Positions 1 to 5,866 are shown, numbered from the stretch's first letter. The stretch: 6,312 nt of DNA from Lachnospiraceae bacterium UBA1748 (GCA_002314855.1 DCHQ01000017.1:1-6312); one strand, 5' to 3'. Notes: generated by a model not told the origin, from the letters alone. Made by a program: numbers and translations.

Positions 1-659
1 GAGAATGCAATCTCAACTGGTGTCTCACGACCAAACATCTCAACTACGATTGTAGCTGTCTGCTTGTTTTCATCAATACGTGTAACAGCACCGATTGTAT
101 CTTTCCAAGCACCGTCAATAACACGTACTGTTTCGCCAACTTCGAAGTCAGCATGCATTGCCTGCTCCTGCTCAAGGCTTCCTACCTCGTAGTCCTCAAG
201 TGGAACTGGCTTGCTTCCTGGACCAACAAATCCAGTTACGCCTCTTGTATTACGAACAACATACCATGCGTCATTATCGTCCGCATCCATATGAATAAGA
301 ACATATCCTGGAAGAACCTTCTTCTGAACATTCTTCTTGCCTGTTGCCTTAACCTCGACAACATCCTGCATAGGAACACGCACCTCAAGAATCTTATCTT
401 CAAGATGACGATTCTCACGTGCCTTGTCTATGTTGATCTTAACTTTTTTCTCATAACCTGAGTATGTGTGAACAACATACCAGCCCATTCCACGGCCGCT
501 CTTGTTGTCACTCTGACCTATATCGTAATCCTCATCAATTGCAGGCTTATCATCAGCTGCTGCTCTTGTTGGTGCATAAAGCTCTTTTTCTTCTGTATCG
601 CCAAGCACCTTCTGAAGATCGCCAAGTCTTTTAACCTTAACAGTCTTTGAATCTGCCAT
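1..659 (-). CDS. nusG: Transcription termination/antitermination factor NusG, 3' end cut by window edge
   Basis: NusG binds elongating RNA polymerase through its NGN domain and contacts Rho or ribosomal protein S10 through its KOW domain, coupling transcription to termination or translation. 219 residues are visible. The NGN domain begins at GWYVVHTYSGYE (residues 59-70) and includes LPGYVLIHM (116-124) and WYVVRNTRGVTGFVG (132-146). The KOW domain covers about 172-219 and includes VGETVRVIDG and MFGRETPVE; only about 7-10 residues should be missing. Most NusG proteins start a few residues before the WYVVHTY motif, but this one has about 57 extra residues. The first 20 or so are mixed and basic; residues 21-51 are acidic (11 Asp/Glu against 3 Lys/Arg). 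ATG at 659 is preferred because AAAGGAG lies 6 nt upstream, whereas Met58 (ATG at 488) has no good ribosome site. The KOW loop reads GAW where many NusGs have GPF. The gene lies 11 nt after secE. Identification is certain; the start is probable. Confidence 0.97.
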   Translation of the reverse strand, partial: MADSKTVKVKRLGDLQKVLGDTEEKELYAPTRAAADDKPAIDEDYDIGQSDNKSGRGMGWYVVHTYSGYEKKVKINIDKARENRHLEDKILEVRVPMQDVVEVKATGKKNVQKKVLPGYVLIHMDADDNDAWYVVRNTRGVTGFVGPGSKPVPLEDYEVGSLEQEQAMHADFEVGETVRVIDGAWKDTIGAVTRIDENKQTATIVVEMFGRETPVEIAF

Positions 660-665
660 CTTTTG

Positions 666-672
666 CTCCTTT
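666..672 (-). promoter_or_regulatory. Ribosome binding site of nusG, overlapping the secE stop
   Basis: AAAGGAG on the minus strand, 6 nt before the ATG at 659. It shares bases with the secE stop codon (671-673), so ribosomes finishing secE would be released on the nusG initiation site, which favours translational coupling. It is the main evidence that NusG really begins 57 residues before its conserved core. Confidence 0.8.
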
Positions 673-883
673 AAAGTGTCGTGATAAAATCTACGCCATA
701 CTGAATAATAGTGTCTAAGAATGCTATTATAAGTCCAAGAATAACTGAAACTACAACTACAGCAACTGTCTGCTTAGCTGTATCTTCCTTACTTGGCCAA
801 GTAACCTTCTTAAATTCTTTCTTCAATCCCTTAAAAAAACTAGGCTTTTTCTTAGTCTCTTTATCGTTAGTCGAACTACCCAC
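671..883 (-). CDS. secE: Preprotein translocase subunit SecE
   Basis: SecE is the small essential subunit of the SecYEG protein-conducting channel in the cytoplasmic membrane; it clamps SecY. The product is 70 residues, the usual single-membrane-helix form of Gram-positive bacteria. It has a Lys-rich cytoplasmic N-terminus, the conserved amphipathic segment with KKVTWPSKEDT (residues 25-35), and one hydrophobic helix at about 39-60 followed by a short tail. The start is GTG at 883, chosen because GGAGG lies 7 nt upstream and no in-frame ATG fits. It sits between rpmG (46 nt upstream) and nusG (11 nt downstream), the classical arrangement. The gap to rpmG holds no terminator or promoter that I can see, so the three genes are probably co-transcribed. 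It lacks the tRNA-Trp that lies near this point in some Firmicutes. Confidence 0.97.
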   Translation of the reverse strand: MGSSTNDKETKKKPSFFKGLKKEFKKVTWPSKEDTAKQTVAVVVVSVILGLIIAFLDTIIQYGVDFITTL

Positions 884-890
884 GTCTGTA

Positions 891-895
891 CCTCC
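891..895 (-). promoter_or_regulatory. Ribosome binding site that fixes the GTG start of secE
   Basis: GGAGG on the minus strand, 7 nt before GTG at 883. An ATG at 897 overlaps this site but is in another frame, so GTG is the only sensible SecE start. Confidence 0.8.
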
Positions 896-929
896 ATGGA
901 TCTACTTACTATCACTTTAATGAAAGGGA

Positions 930-1079
930 TTACTTTGTCTCTTTGTGTAATGTATGAGCCTTACAGAATCTACAGTACTTCTTTGTCTCCATACGATCTG
1001 GATGAGTCTTCTTATCCTTTGTTGTGTCATAATTGCGCTGCTTGCACTCTGTACATGCTAATGTAATTCTTGTACGCAT
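930..1079 (-). CDS. rpmG: 50S ribosomal protein L33, zinc-binding form
   Basis: L33 is a small protein of the large ribosomal subunit located near the E site. The product is 49 residues, beginning MRTRITLACTEC and ending HKETK, the normal length and pattern. Two CxxC pairs (Cys9/Cys12 and Cys36/Cys39) form the zinc ribbon of the C+ type, which is known to be replaced by a Cys-less paralogue under zinc limitation in some bacteria; no paralogue is visible here. ATG at 1079 is preceded by GGAGG with a 7-nt spacer. It is the first gene of the rpmG-secE-nusG unit. Its 5' leader of about 85 nt contains two hairpins and follows a strong promoter. It is too short for many ORF callers but unmistakable. 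Confidence 0.97.
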   Translation of the reverse strand: MRTRITLACTECKQRNYDTTKDKKTHPDRMETKKYCRFCKAHTLHKETK

Positions 1080-1121
1080 TTTCTTTCCTCCAAGTATGTT
1101 TCTTTATCTTTTATATCAATA

Positions 1122-1136
1122 TGCACCACGGGTGCA
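1122..1136 (-). promoter_or_regulatory. GC-rich hairpin in the rpmG 5' leader
   Basis: Perfect 6-bp stem, TGCACC/GGTGCA, closing a 3-nt loop (CGT on the minus strand). It sits directly after the U-tract of the terminator-like hairpin and about 42 nt before the rpmG start. It stands out as GC-rich in an AT-rich leader. It could stabilise the transcript or be a protein-binding element. No U-tract follows it, so it is not itself a terminator. Confidence 0.5.
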
Positions 1137-1137
1137 C

Positions 1138-1161
1138 AAAAAAAAGAGTTCAAACTCTTTT
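1138..1161 (-). terminator. Terminator-shaped hairpin at the very start of the rpmG leader
   Basis: On the minus strand AAAAGAGT pairs with ACTCTTTT (8 bp, loop TTGA), and the T run continues to eight. This is the form of an intrinsic terminator. No minus-strand gene lies upstream for it to end. By promoter spacing the predicted transcription start is near 1163-1164, so the stem would begin at about +3. It may act as an attenuator, a 5'-end stabilising hairpin, or a stop for stray antisense transcription from the right. The structure is clear; the function is open. Confidence 0.55.
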
Positions 1162-1170
1162 GCGAAGACT

Positions 1171-1199
1171 AGAATATCACGTCTAGTTATTTGTGTCAA
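1171..1199 (-). promoter_or_regulatory. Vegetative (sigma-A type) promoter of rpmG-secE-nusG
   Basis: Minus-strand -35 TTGACA (1194-1199, perfect match), a 17-bp spacer, then -10 TATTCT (1171-1176, 4 of 6) preceded by TGA, an extended -10 (TGn). The predicted start is about 1163-1164, giving a leader of about 85 nt. A 6-bp inverted repeat, ACTAGA (1168-1173) and TCTAGT (1182-1187), straddles the -10 box. Confidence 0.8.
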
Positions 1200-1326
1200 C
1201 TTATTTTTCCATATAATTTATATCATAAATATCCTGCTTTCATCAAGATATTACATATTTCTCTATTATGTCAACCAAAAAAACATATTATATAGAAGAA
1301 ACAGCTATTATATTCTTTATAATATA

Positions 1327-1355
1327 TTGTAAGATAATATTCTTTGTAGTAAAAT
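1327..1355 (+). promoter_or_regulatory. Candidate promoter of the fliD-like gene
   Basis: -35 TTGTAA (1327-1332, 4 of 6) and -10 TAAAAT (1350-1355, 5 of 6) with a 17-bp spacer, predicting a start near 1362 and a leader of about 80 nt. A second possible -10, TATAAC (1365-1370), has only a poor -35. A flagellar sigma-28 (SigD) promoter would be expected for a late flagellar gene, but no correctly spaced TAAA/GCCGATAA pair is present. In AT-rich DNA the call is moderate. Confidence 0.4.
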
Positions 1356-1377
1356 TGTATTAAGTATAACTATCGAT

Positions 1378-1395
1378 GTAGCAAAGGATTGCTAC
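1378..1395 (+). promoter_or_regulatory. Leader hairpin with AGGA loop, possible CsrA site
   Basis: Perfect 7-bp stem, GTAGCAA/TTGCTAC, displaying a 4-nt AGGA loop (1385-1388). CsrA-family proteins bind A(N)GGA motifs, best when shown in hairpin loops. Two further motifs follow: ACGGA (1421-1425) and the ribosome site AAAGGAGG (1428-1435). In Bacillus subtilis, CsrA represses flagellin (hag) translation by binding an upstream hairpin and the Shine-Dalgarno together, relieved by FliW. The hairpin is seen; its binding partner is inferred. Confidence 0.5.
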
Positions 1396-1427
1396 CATTT
1401 CATATGTTGATGCTCGATTCACGGAAG

Positions 1428-1435
1428 AAAGGAGG
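1428..1435 (+). promoter_or_regulatory. Strong ribosome binding site of the fliD-like gene
   Basis: AAAGGAGG, 8 nt before ATG at 1444. It is nearly ideal and fixes the start codon. It contains the GGA core that CsrA would need for repression together with the upstream hairpin. Confidence 0.8.
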
Positions 1436-1443
1436 GCTCATAT

Positions 1444-2748
1444 ATGTCATTTTATAATTCAATTTATAATAATGTCTACAATTTATATCGTTCTTCGTAT
1501 GCGCCTAAGTCTTCTTCACGTTCAGACGCGCATAACAAATCCGATTTAAAAAATATTTATAATTCTATCGTAGAACACAGCAAGGACGAGCCAGTATATC
1601 TTTTCAAGCCTACAAGCGATATTGAACGATACACTATTGCCATGAAAGAAAGTGCCATGAAATTTGGTCACAACATTTCTTCGATGGGTGGTCAGGATGC
1701 TGAGCAGCTTTTTGAAAAGAAAGCTTTATACTCTTCTTCTCCTGACAATGCCGAGGTTTCGGAACTACCTGGAAGTCCGGCCAGCGTTTCTTCTAATATA
1801 GATCTTACAATCGAAAGCCTTGCAATGCCTCAGGTCAATAAGGGTGTTTATCTTCCTATGGATGAAAAAACTCTTGTACCTGCCTCGTATTCTTTCGATG
1901 TTACAACTGCGAGTTCAAGCTACGAGCTTCAGCTTAATATTTCCGAGAATGATACCAATCATTCTATCCAAAGCCGTTTGTCCAGACTTATCAATAACGC
2001 TGCTATCGGTCTTTCGGCCACAGTATCTCAGGATCAGTATGGAAACAGTGCAATTATGCTGTTCGGCAACTCGACCGGAACAGGTGACGACAGTGAACCA
2101 TCATTTATTATATCGGACGATGATACCTCTCAGACAAGAGGTCTTGTCGATTATCTTGGAATAAAAGATATAACCAGCAATGCAAGCTGGGCAAAATACA
2201 CTATTAATGGCGAGAGTAAGACAGCTCCTGAGAACGAGATTACGTACGATAACAAATATGCCATTACACTCAAGAAAACAACGGAGCCAGGGCAGAGTGT
2301 TAAGATAGGCGTTATGACAGACTTTGACTCTCTGAAGGATAACATTCTAGGAGTCGCCAGTTCATATAATCAGTTTATAAAGACTGCGGCTGAATTCATT
2401 GATAAGCAGCCACGTACTTCACTACTGATTGATTCCATGAAACGTATGAACAGCAGTTATGCTGCTGCCATGGATCATCTTGGAATCGTACGAAACGAAG
2501 ACGGAACGTTAGATGTTGATGATAGTAAGCTAAGTAACGCCCTGTCAGGTCAAGCTACCGCTTCCGACATCTCCGCACTTAAAGACTTCACTAAGTCTGC
2601 TGCCAAAAAGATATCGGATGTTCAGCTTAATCCTATGGACTATGTGGACAAGCGTATCGTTGCTTATAAGAATCCTAATGTAACCCATTACGCTAACCCG
2701 TATATCACAAGTGCCTACAGTGGTATGTTATTTAATTCTTATATGTAA
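1444..2748 (+). CDS. FliD-like flagellar hook-associated protein 2 family protein
   Basis: 434 residues, no cleavable signal peptide or membrane helix, as expected for a substrate of the flagellar type III exporter. FliD caps the filament and guides flagellin folding. Evidence for the family: a central region (about 147-300) with FliD-like beta structure including YSFDVTTASSSYELQL, YTINGE (252-257) and NKYAITLKKT (270-279), then DFDSLKDNI and SSYNQFI (306-312), and LGIVRNEDGTLDVDDSKL (346-363), matching the FliD C-terminal pattern of LG followed by DGTL and VD. The canonical FliD N-terminal segment and the C-terminal coiled coil were not recognised. Instead the first about 80 residues contain predicted helices, and both ends are Tyr-rich (Tyr 4, 8, 12, 15, 19; Tyr 416, 420, 425, 433). 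It may be a specialised capping or filament-associated protein, not the main FliD. It is monocistronic, with its own promoter and terminator. Family assignment fair; exact role unknown. Confidence 0.7.
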   Translation: MSFYNSIYNNVYNLYRSSYAPKSSSRSDAHNKSDLKNIYNSIVEHSKDEPVYLFKPTSDIERYTIAMKESAMKFGHNISSMGGQDAEQLFEKKALYSSSPDNAEVSELPGSPASVSSNIDLTIESLAMPQVNKGVYLPMDEKTLVPASYSFDVTTASSSYELQLNISENDTNHSIQSRLSRLINNAAIGLSATVSQDQYGNSAIMLFGNSTGTGDDSEPSFIISDDDTSQTRGLVDYLGIKDITSNASWAKYTINGESKTAPENEITYDNKYAITLKKTTEPGQSVKIGVMTDFDSLKDNILGVASSYNQFIKTAAEFIDKQPRTSLLIDSMKRMNSSYAAAMDHLGIVRNEDGTLDVDDSKLSNALSGQATASDISALKDFTKSAAKKISDVQLNPMDYVDKRIVAYKNPNVTHYANPYITSAYSGMLFNSYM

Positions 2749-2786
2749 AAAATCCATTTCATCAGCAATGTGAAATGGATTTTTTT
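2747..2786. terminator. Bidirectional intrinsic terminator between convergent genes
   Basis: An uninterrupted stem pairs 2747-2761 with 2771-2785 around a 9-nt loop. The core is ATCCATTTCA/TGAAATGGAT, flanked by an A run on the left and a T run on the right, so it works as a terminator on both strands. It overlaps the stop of the fliD-like gene and begins 12 nt after the stop of the membrane protein gene on the minus strand, ending both units. Confidence 0.92.
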
Positions 2787-2798
2787 ATATGTTTATAT

Positions 2799-4463
2799 TT
2801 ATATATCTTTATTCCGAAGAAGCCCTTCGCCGATTCCTATTATCATGAAAATATATGGTGTACACAGACAGGTCTGATAGCAGAAGAAATTGTAGCTTAT
2901 GTATGCCAGTATAGCCGCAAGGCAAGGTATTGCCAGTTTATTCTCGCTAGCCTTTGCTCCAAGCCTACGAGCCGCCGTTATAAATATACCAAGGTATGCT
3001 ACTGCGCCAAGTATTCCTTCTGTGATAAGCATATTAAGCCATTCGTTATGAGCACAGGCAAGCTGTAATCCATGCCAGAACTCTGCAACCTCTTCTTTAC
3101 AATAAGCATCCATACTCCATGCAAATGAATCCGGTCCCACACCTATGAGCTTATCTTTCAGTCCAGCTTCCGAAAATGCCCTGACTGCCATTCGCCAGTT
3201 GAAGCCTCGATAATTACCCCAGCTCTCATCAAAATTTAGAAAGCCAATATCATAAAATCTGGATAACCATTCTGGCAATGTGTGCTTAGTCACCATAATC
3301 ATAAGTAGGAGAACCAGCCATACAGCCACTACAAAAGCCCATACCGCAACATCTCCCAGGAAAGCTACCCTACTAATATCAAATGTCGCTCCCATTATGC
3401 CTTCTTCACTCATTCGCCATCTGATAAACAGGTAGATAATCAGTATCAATACAAAAAGGAATAGCACTATAGGAGAATGATTAATAAATCTTGTAAGCTT
3501 CTCTTCCCCTGATATAAGATGAACCATTCTTTCCGGAAAAAGATTCTGTAGCAGTCCTATTATTCTAAATGTACCTATAAATAAGAGAACGATTTCCAAA
3601 AATCGTAACATGCTTTCGTTCTTATTAAGAGCGAACCAGAAAAATACCAGGAATATAAGGAATATTGCAATATACGCACTATCACTATTAACAGTACAAA
3701 GGGAAGCAGCTCCCAGAATGAGGAACAACGCTGAAAGTATTCCCTGTTTTTTGGATTTTGCAAAAATGTATGTATACATTCCAAATGGCAATATAAGAAC
3801 TGCATAACTCGAATACCAGGATGTCTGCCCAAGAGTGGATACAAATTTCTCGATATATATATCATCCAGTCTGACATATTCACCATTCTCATGTCTATTG
3901 GAGTACAAATTCAGTATATCAATATCAAATCTTTGGAGAACTGCTATAAGAAATACGAAACCGCCAACGGCAATGGCTACGTGCATAATCTTGTCATTCC
4001 ATTTATAGAAGCGCGCGATAAAAAAGAAAATAAGAACAAATATAAGCTGTGATATAAGTCCCATATTCCAGCCTGAATAGCCAAATATCGCATAACGCTT
4101 ATAATGAGCAAAGATACATGATAGTACAGATATTACTGCAAATGCCAAAACACACCAGTCAGTAGCCGATAGAGTTTTTAACATTTGTTTGTTATACACA
4201 TTATCCTTTGTATTGATATAAACAAGCTGGGCAGCAAATACAATAAGAAAGCCAAGCATCGCTATACTCACATACTGGAAGAAATGATACTTGGCATCGC
4301 CCATATTCAGGTATTTTCTTTCCATATATAATGGAAGTCCACACAAAAGAGCTATTACATAAACAGATGCTGCATACTGCATTATCTTCATTATGCCAGC
4401 CTTTAATGACTGTGTGCTATTTACCTTATTATTACTAACTGTTTTCTTTAATTTAGATGACAT
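2799..4463 (-). CDS. O-antigen ligase/polymerase family (Wzy/WaaL-like) membrane protein
   Basis: 554 residues with about 12-13 hydrophobic helices. The family uses undecaprenyl-linked glycans at the outer face of the cytoplasmic membrane, either polymerising repeat units (Wzy) or transferring glycan to an acceptor (WaaL/PglL type). The signature lies in the large external loop and the following helix (about 393-500): NWRMAVRAF (422-430), IGVGPDSF (440-447), AHNEWLN (471-477, with the conserved His472) and TEGILGAVAYLGIF (481-494), matching the Wzy_C (PF04932) pattern. The N-terminal 20 residues are basic and polar, likely cytosolic. ATG at 4463 is preceded by AAAGAGGA about 9 nt upstream. 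It lies 22 nt after the glycosyltransferase gene and is the last gene before a terminator. Sequence alone does not separate polymerase from ligase; in a Gram-positive cell the acceptor might be a surface protein, flagellin or a wall polymer. Confidence 0.85.
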   Translation of the reverse strand: MSSKLKKTVSNNKVNSTQSLKAGIMKIMQYAASVYVIALLCGLPLYMERKYLNMGDAKYHFFQYVSIAMLGFLIVFAAQLVYINTKDNVYNKQMLKTLSATDWCVLAFAVISVLSCIFAHYKRYAIFGYSGWNMGLISQLIFVLIFFFIARFYKWNDKIMHVAIAVGGFVFLIAVLQRFDIDILNLYSNRHENGEYVRLDDIYIEKFVSTLGQTSWYSSYAVLILPFGMYTYIFAKSKKQGILSALFLILGAASLCTVNSDSAYIAIFLIFLVFFWFALNKNESMLRFLEIVLLFIGTFRIIGLLQNLFPERMVHLISGEEKLTRFINHSPIVLFLFVLILIIYLFIRWRMSEEGIMGATFDISRVAFLGDVAVWAFVVAVWLVLLLMIMVTKHTLPEWLSRFYDIGFLNFDESWGNYRGFNWRMAVRAFSEAGLKDKLIGVGPDSFAWSMDAYCKEEVAEFWHGLQLACAHNEWLNMLITEGILGAVAYLGIFITAARRLGAKASENKLAIPCLAAILAYISYNFFCYQTCLCTPYIFMIIGIGEGLLRNKDI

Positions 4464-4485
4464 GTTCTGTCGTCCTCTTTAATCT

Positions 4486-5160
4486 TTATCGAATTTCGTC
4501 GCCATATTCGCCCAGGAAAATTCTTCTGTATTTATCAAAATTCCACTGAGTAAACTGACTGCTTTCATCATGTGCCACCCATGGCTTTTTCTGAACAGGA
4601 ACTACTATATTGTACCCTCTTCGTCTAAATTCAAAGCTTTGTGATGCATCATAGAAATACCAGCCATCGAATAAATCCGAGCGCCAAGGCACATCCTCCT
4701 TGGTAACCATTATAAGGCCGTCAATAGCTTCGACCTCATGTATGCCATGCTCCTTGTTGAATTCATAACCATTATAATCAACATTCTCATTGTCGAATTC
4801 ATAAAGGTTACCTACGCGCTCCCCATGGCTCATAACACCTGACGCAGGCATAATCATTGAACCAATAACACCTATCATAGCTGTCTTGCGGTCCTGTGCA
4901 AATACTTCAAGAATATCCACCAGAAAATTAGGATTAAGAATAAAAACATCCTGATGCATATATACCTTGTATCTTGCATCAGTGCGCGTCATGCCCTGGT
5001 TATAACCATCGCACATACTCTTAGCACCACGCACATCTATTATTTCTACAACAAACCCTTCTGGGACACTAAGCTGATTAATATATAATTGGCATTCCTT
5101 GAAAAACAGATCATCATTAACACATATGATGAACGCTATCTTTCTTTTATTCTTACCCAT
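4486..5160 (-). CDS. GT-A type glycosyltransferase (GT2-like, StrF/PF13712 family)
   Basis: 224 residues, no membrane segment. Features in order: a Rossmann-like first strand KIAFIICVN (7-15); GAKSMCDGYNQGM (45-57), the nucleotide-sugar binding region; YKVYMHQDVFIL (65-76), where HQD replaces the metal-binding DxD of many GT-A enzymes; AIDGLIMVTKED (145-156); and the acceptor and catalytic area FDGWYFYDASQSFEFRRRGY (164-183), followed by WVAHDES (194-200). This fits the small 'glycosyltransferase-like family' named after the streptomycin-locus protein StrF. It should transfer a sugar from a nucleotide donor in the cytoplasm; sugar and acceptor cannot be deduced. The ATG directly abuts the TAG of the previous gene, and its ribosome site (GGAGAG, 7 nt upstream) lies within that gene, so the pair is likely translationally coupled. 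Enzyme class good, specificity unknown. Confidence 0.82.
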   Translation of the reverse strand: MGKNKRKIAFIICVNDDLFFKECQLYINQLSVPEGFVVEIIDVRGAKSMCDGYNQGMTRTDARYKVYMHQDVFILNPNFLVDILEVFAQDRKTAMIGVIGSMIMPASGVMSHGERVGNLYEFDNENVDYNGYEFNKEHGIHEVEAIDGLIMVTKEDVPWRSDLFDGWYFYDASQSFEFRRRGYNIVVPVQKKPWVAHDESSQFTQWNFDKYRRIFLGEYGDEIR

Positions 5161-5835
5161 CTATACACTCTCCGCAATCTTACGTCTTTGCATCTCAAGA
5201 TCATAACGGTATTCTGAACGGCAATGCTCCTTGGCCACACCAAGAATATAAAGGGCCTGCTTGGTCATTCCCTGCTCAATATAAAGATCCGCAAGTTTGG
5301 AAGCTATACGCTCCTTACTTCCAAGATCACAGTCAAATAATATTTCAACAACTGTAATAACAGATAATTTCTTACCTCTTATGTAGGTCAGTATCTCCTT
5401 TTGAACAGGCTTCGACATAGAAAGCTGAATTCTTCTAAAATAAAACGTCAGCTGTCTATATACCTTTTCAAAATCATCAACATACTGAACCTGCTCGTAT
5501 ATATTCATATCAACCCCAAGACTCATCTCAAGGTCAAATATCTTAGTCGCAACCTCAAAGCGCTTGAGTTCAAGATCATAATCCTTGGCAACCTCGAACT
5601 CCTCGGTAGCAAAGAACTTTTCAATAGCCTTGTACGATGGCATACGGTCATCCTCAAGTTTTTGATTGACCTGTCCCTTAAGCATACACACGCATATATT
5701 TATAGCCGATTTCTTCCCTGCAAGCGACTCATAGTAACCATCGGCATAGGCGCGAAGCTTCTGCTTACTTTCTTCCGTGAACTCACCATTGGCATCATTA
5801 AATTGTGATAAATCTATATCCGGCTTTATTTTCAT
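5161..5835 (-). CDS. Uncharacterised helical protein of a glycosyltransferase operon
   Basis: I do not recognise this family. It has 224 residues, appears soluble, with no signal peptide or membrane helix, and is rich in charged residues and predicted helices throughout. Residues about 172-206 (SKERIASKLADLYIEQGM and the following KQALYILGVAKEH) look like one or two tetratricopeptide-type helical hairpins, suggesting protein-protein contacts. The middle (about 105-145) has an aromatic-rich helical stretch, EQVQYVDDFEKVYRQLTFYF. ATG at 5835 has GGAGA close upstream. It is the first gene after a promoter and is coupled to the downstream glycosyltransferase, so it may organise or regulate the glycosylation enzymes or recognise their protein acceptor. 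That role is inferred from position only. It and its neighbour happen to have equal length, but I see no sequence similarity between them. Confidence 0.85.
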   Translation of the reverse strand: MKIKPDIDLSQFNDANGEFTEESKQKLRAYADGYYESLAGKKSAINICVCMLKGQVNQKLEDDRMPSYKAIEKFFATEEFEVAKDYDLELKRFEVATKIFDLEMSLGVDMNIYEQVQYVDDFEKVYRQLTFYFRRIQLSMSKPVQKEILTYIRGKKLSVITVVEILFDCDLGSKERIASKLADLYIEQGMTKQALYILGVAKEHCRSEYRYDLEMQRRKIAESV

Positions 5836-5866
5836 AAGTTCTCCAAATCATCATTTATCTCAAGCT

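Larger units (their letters stand above)
1080..1443. other. Divergent intergenic region between rpmG and the fliD-like gene
   Basis: A 364-nt, very AT-rich region separating two divergently transcribed genes. From left to right it holds the rpmG ribosome site, two minus-strand leader hairpins (1122-1136 and 1138-1161), the rpmG promoter (1171-1199), about 125 nt with no recognisable feature, the candidate fliD-like promoter (1327-1355), a plus-strand hairpin (1378-1395) and the ribosome site at 1428-1435. A 9-nt direct repeat, ATATTCTTT, occurs at 1310-1318 and 1337-1345, but in such AT-rich DNA it may be chance. No convincing coding sequence or structured-RNA gene was found. Confidence 0.7.

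Noticed and set aside
153..650. Plus-strand open frames opposite nusG
   Set aside because: They are shadows of the nusG reading frame; Cys/Leu-rich products with no start signals.
884..929. tRNA-Trp gene between rpmG and secE, as seen in some Firmicutes
   Set aside because: The gap is only 46 nt and has no cloverleaf; it holds just the secE ribosome site and a weak CTTT/AAAG stem.
1228..1252. Inverted repeat AATATC/GATATT with a 13-nt gap
   Set aside because: Only 6 bp, AT-rich and not near a gene signal; expected by chance.
1033..1332. Open frame of about 99 residues on the plus strand through the rpmG start and the AT-rich intergenic region
   Set aside because: It is antisense to rpmG and its promoter, has a low-complexity Ile/Tyr/Leu composition typical of AT-rich noncoding DNA, and has no ribosome site.
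1350..1379. Possible flagellar sigma-28 promoter (TAAAATTG and ATCGATGT)
   Set aside because: The distance between the elements is about 3 bp longer than the consensus spacing, and the -10 matches poorly beyond CGAT.
1378..1443. Cyclic-di-GMP (GEMM) riboswitch before the fliD-like gene
   Set aside because: GCAAAGG-like sequence and the motility context suggested it, but the required two-helix junction and tetraloop-receptor layout are absent; the region is too short.
2775..3068. Plus-strand open frame of 97 residues antisense to the ligase-type gene
   Set aside because: It starts inside the terminator stem and lies opposite a well-supported coding sequence; the product resembles no family.
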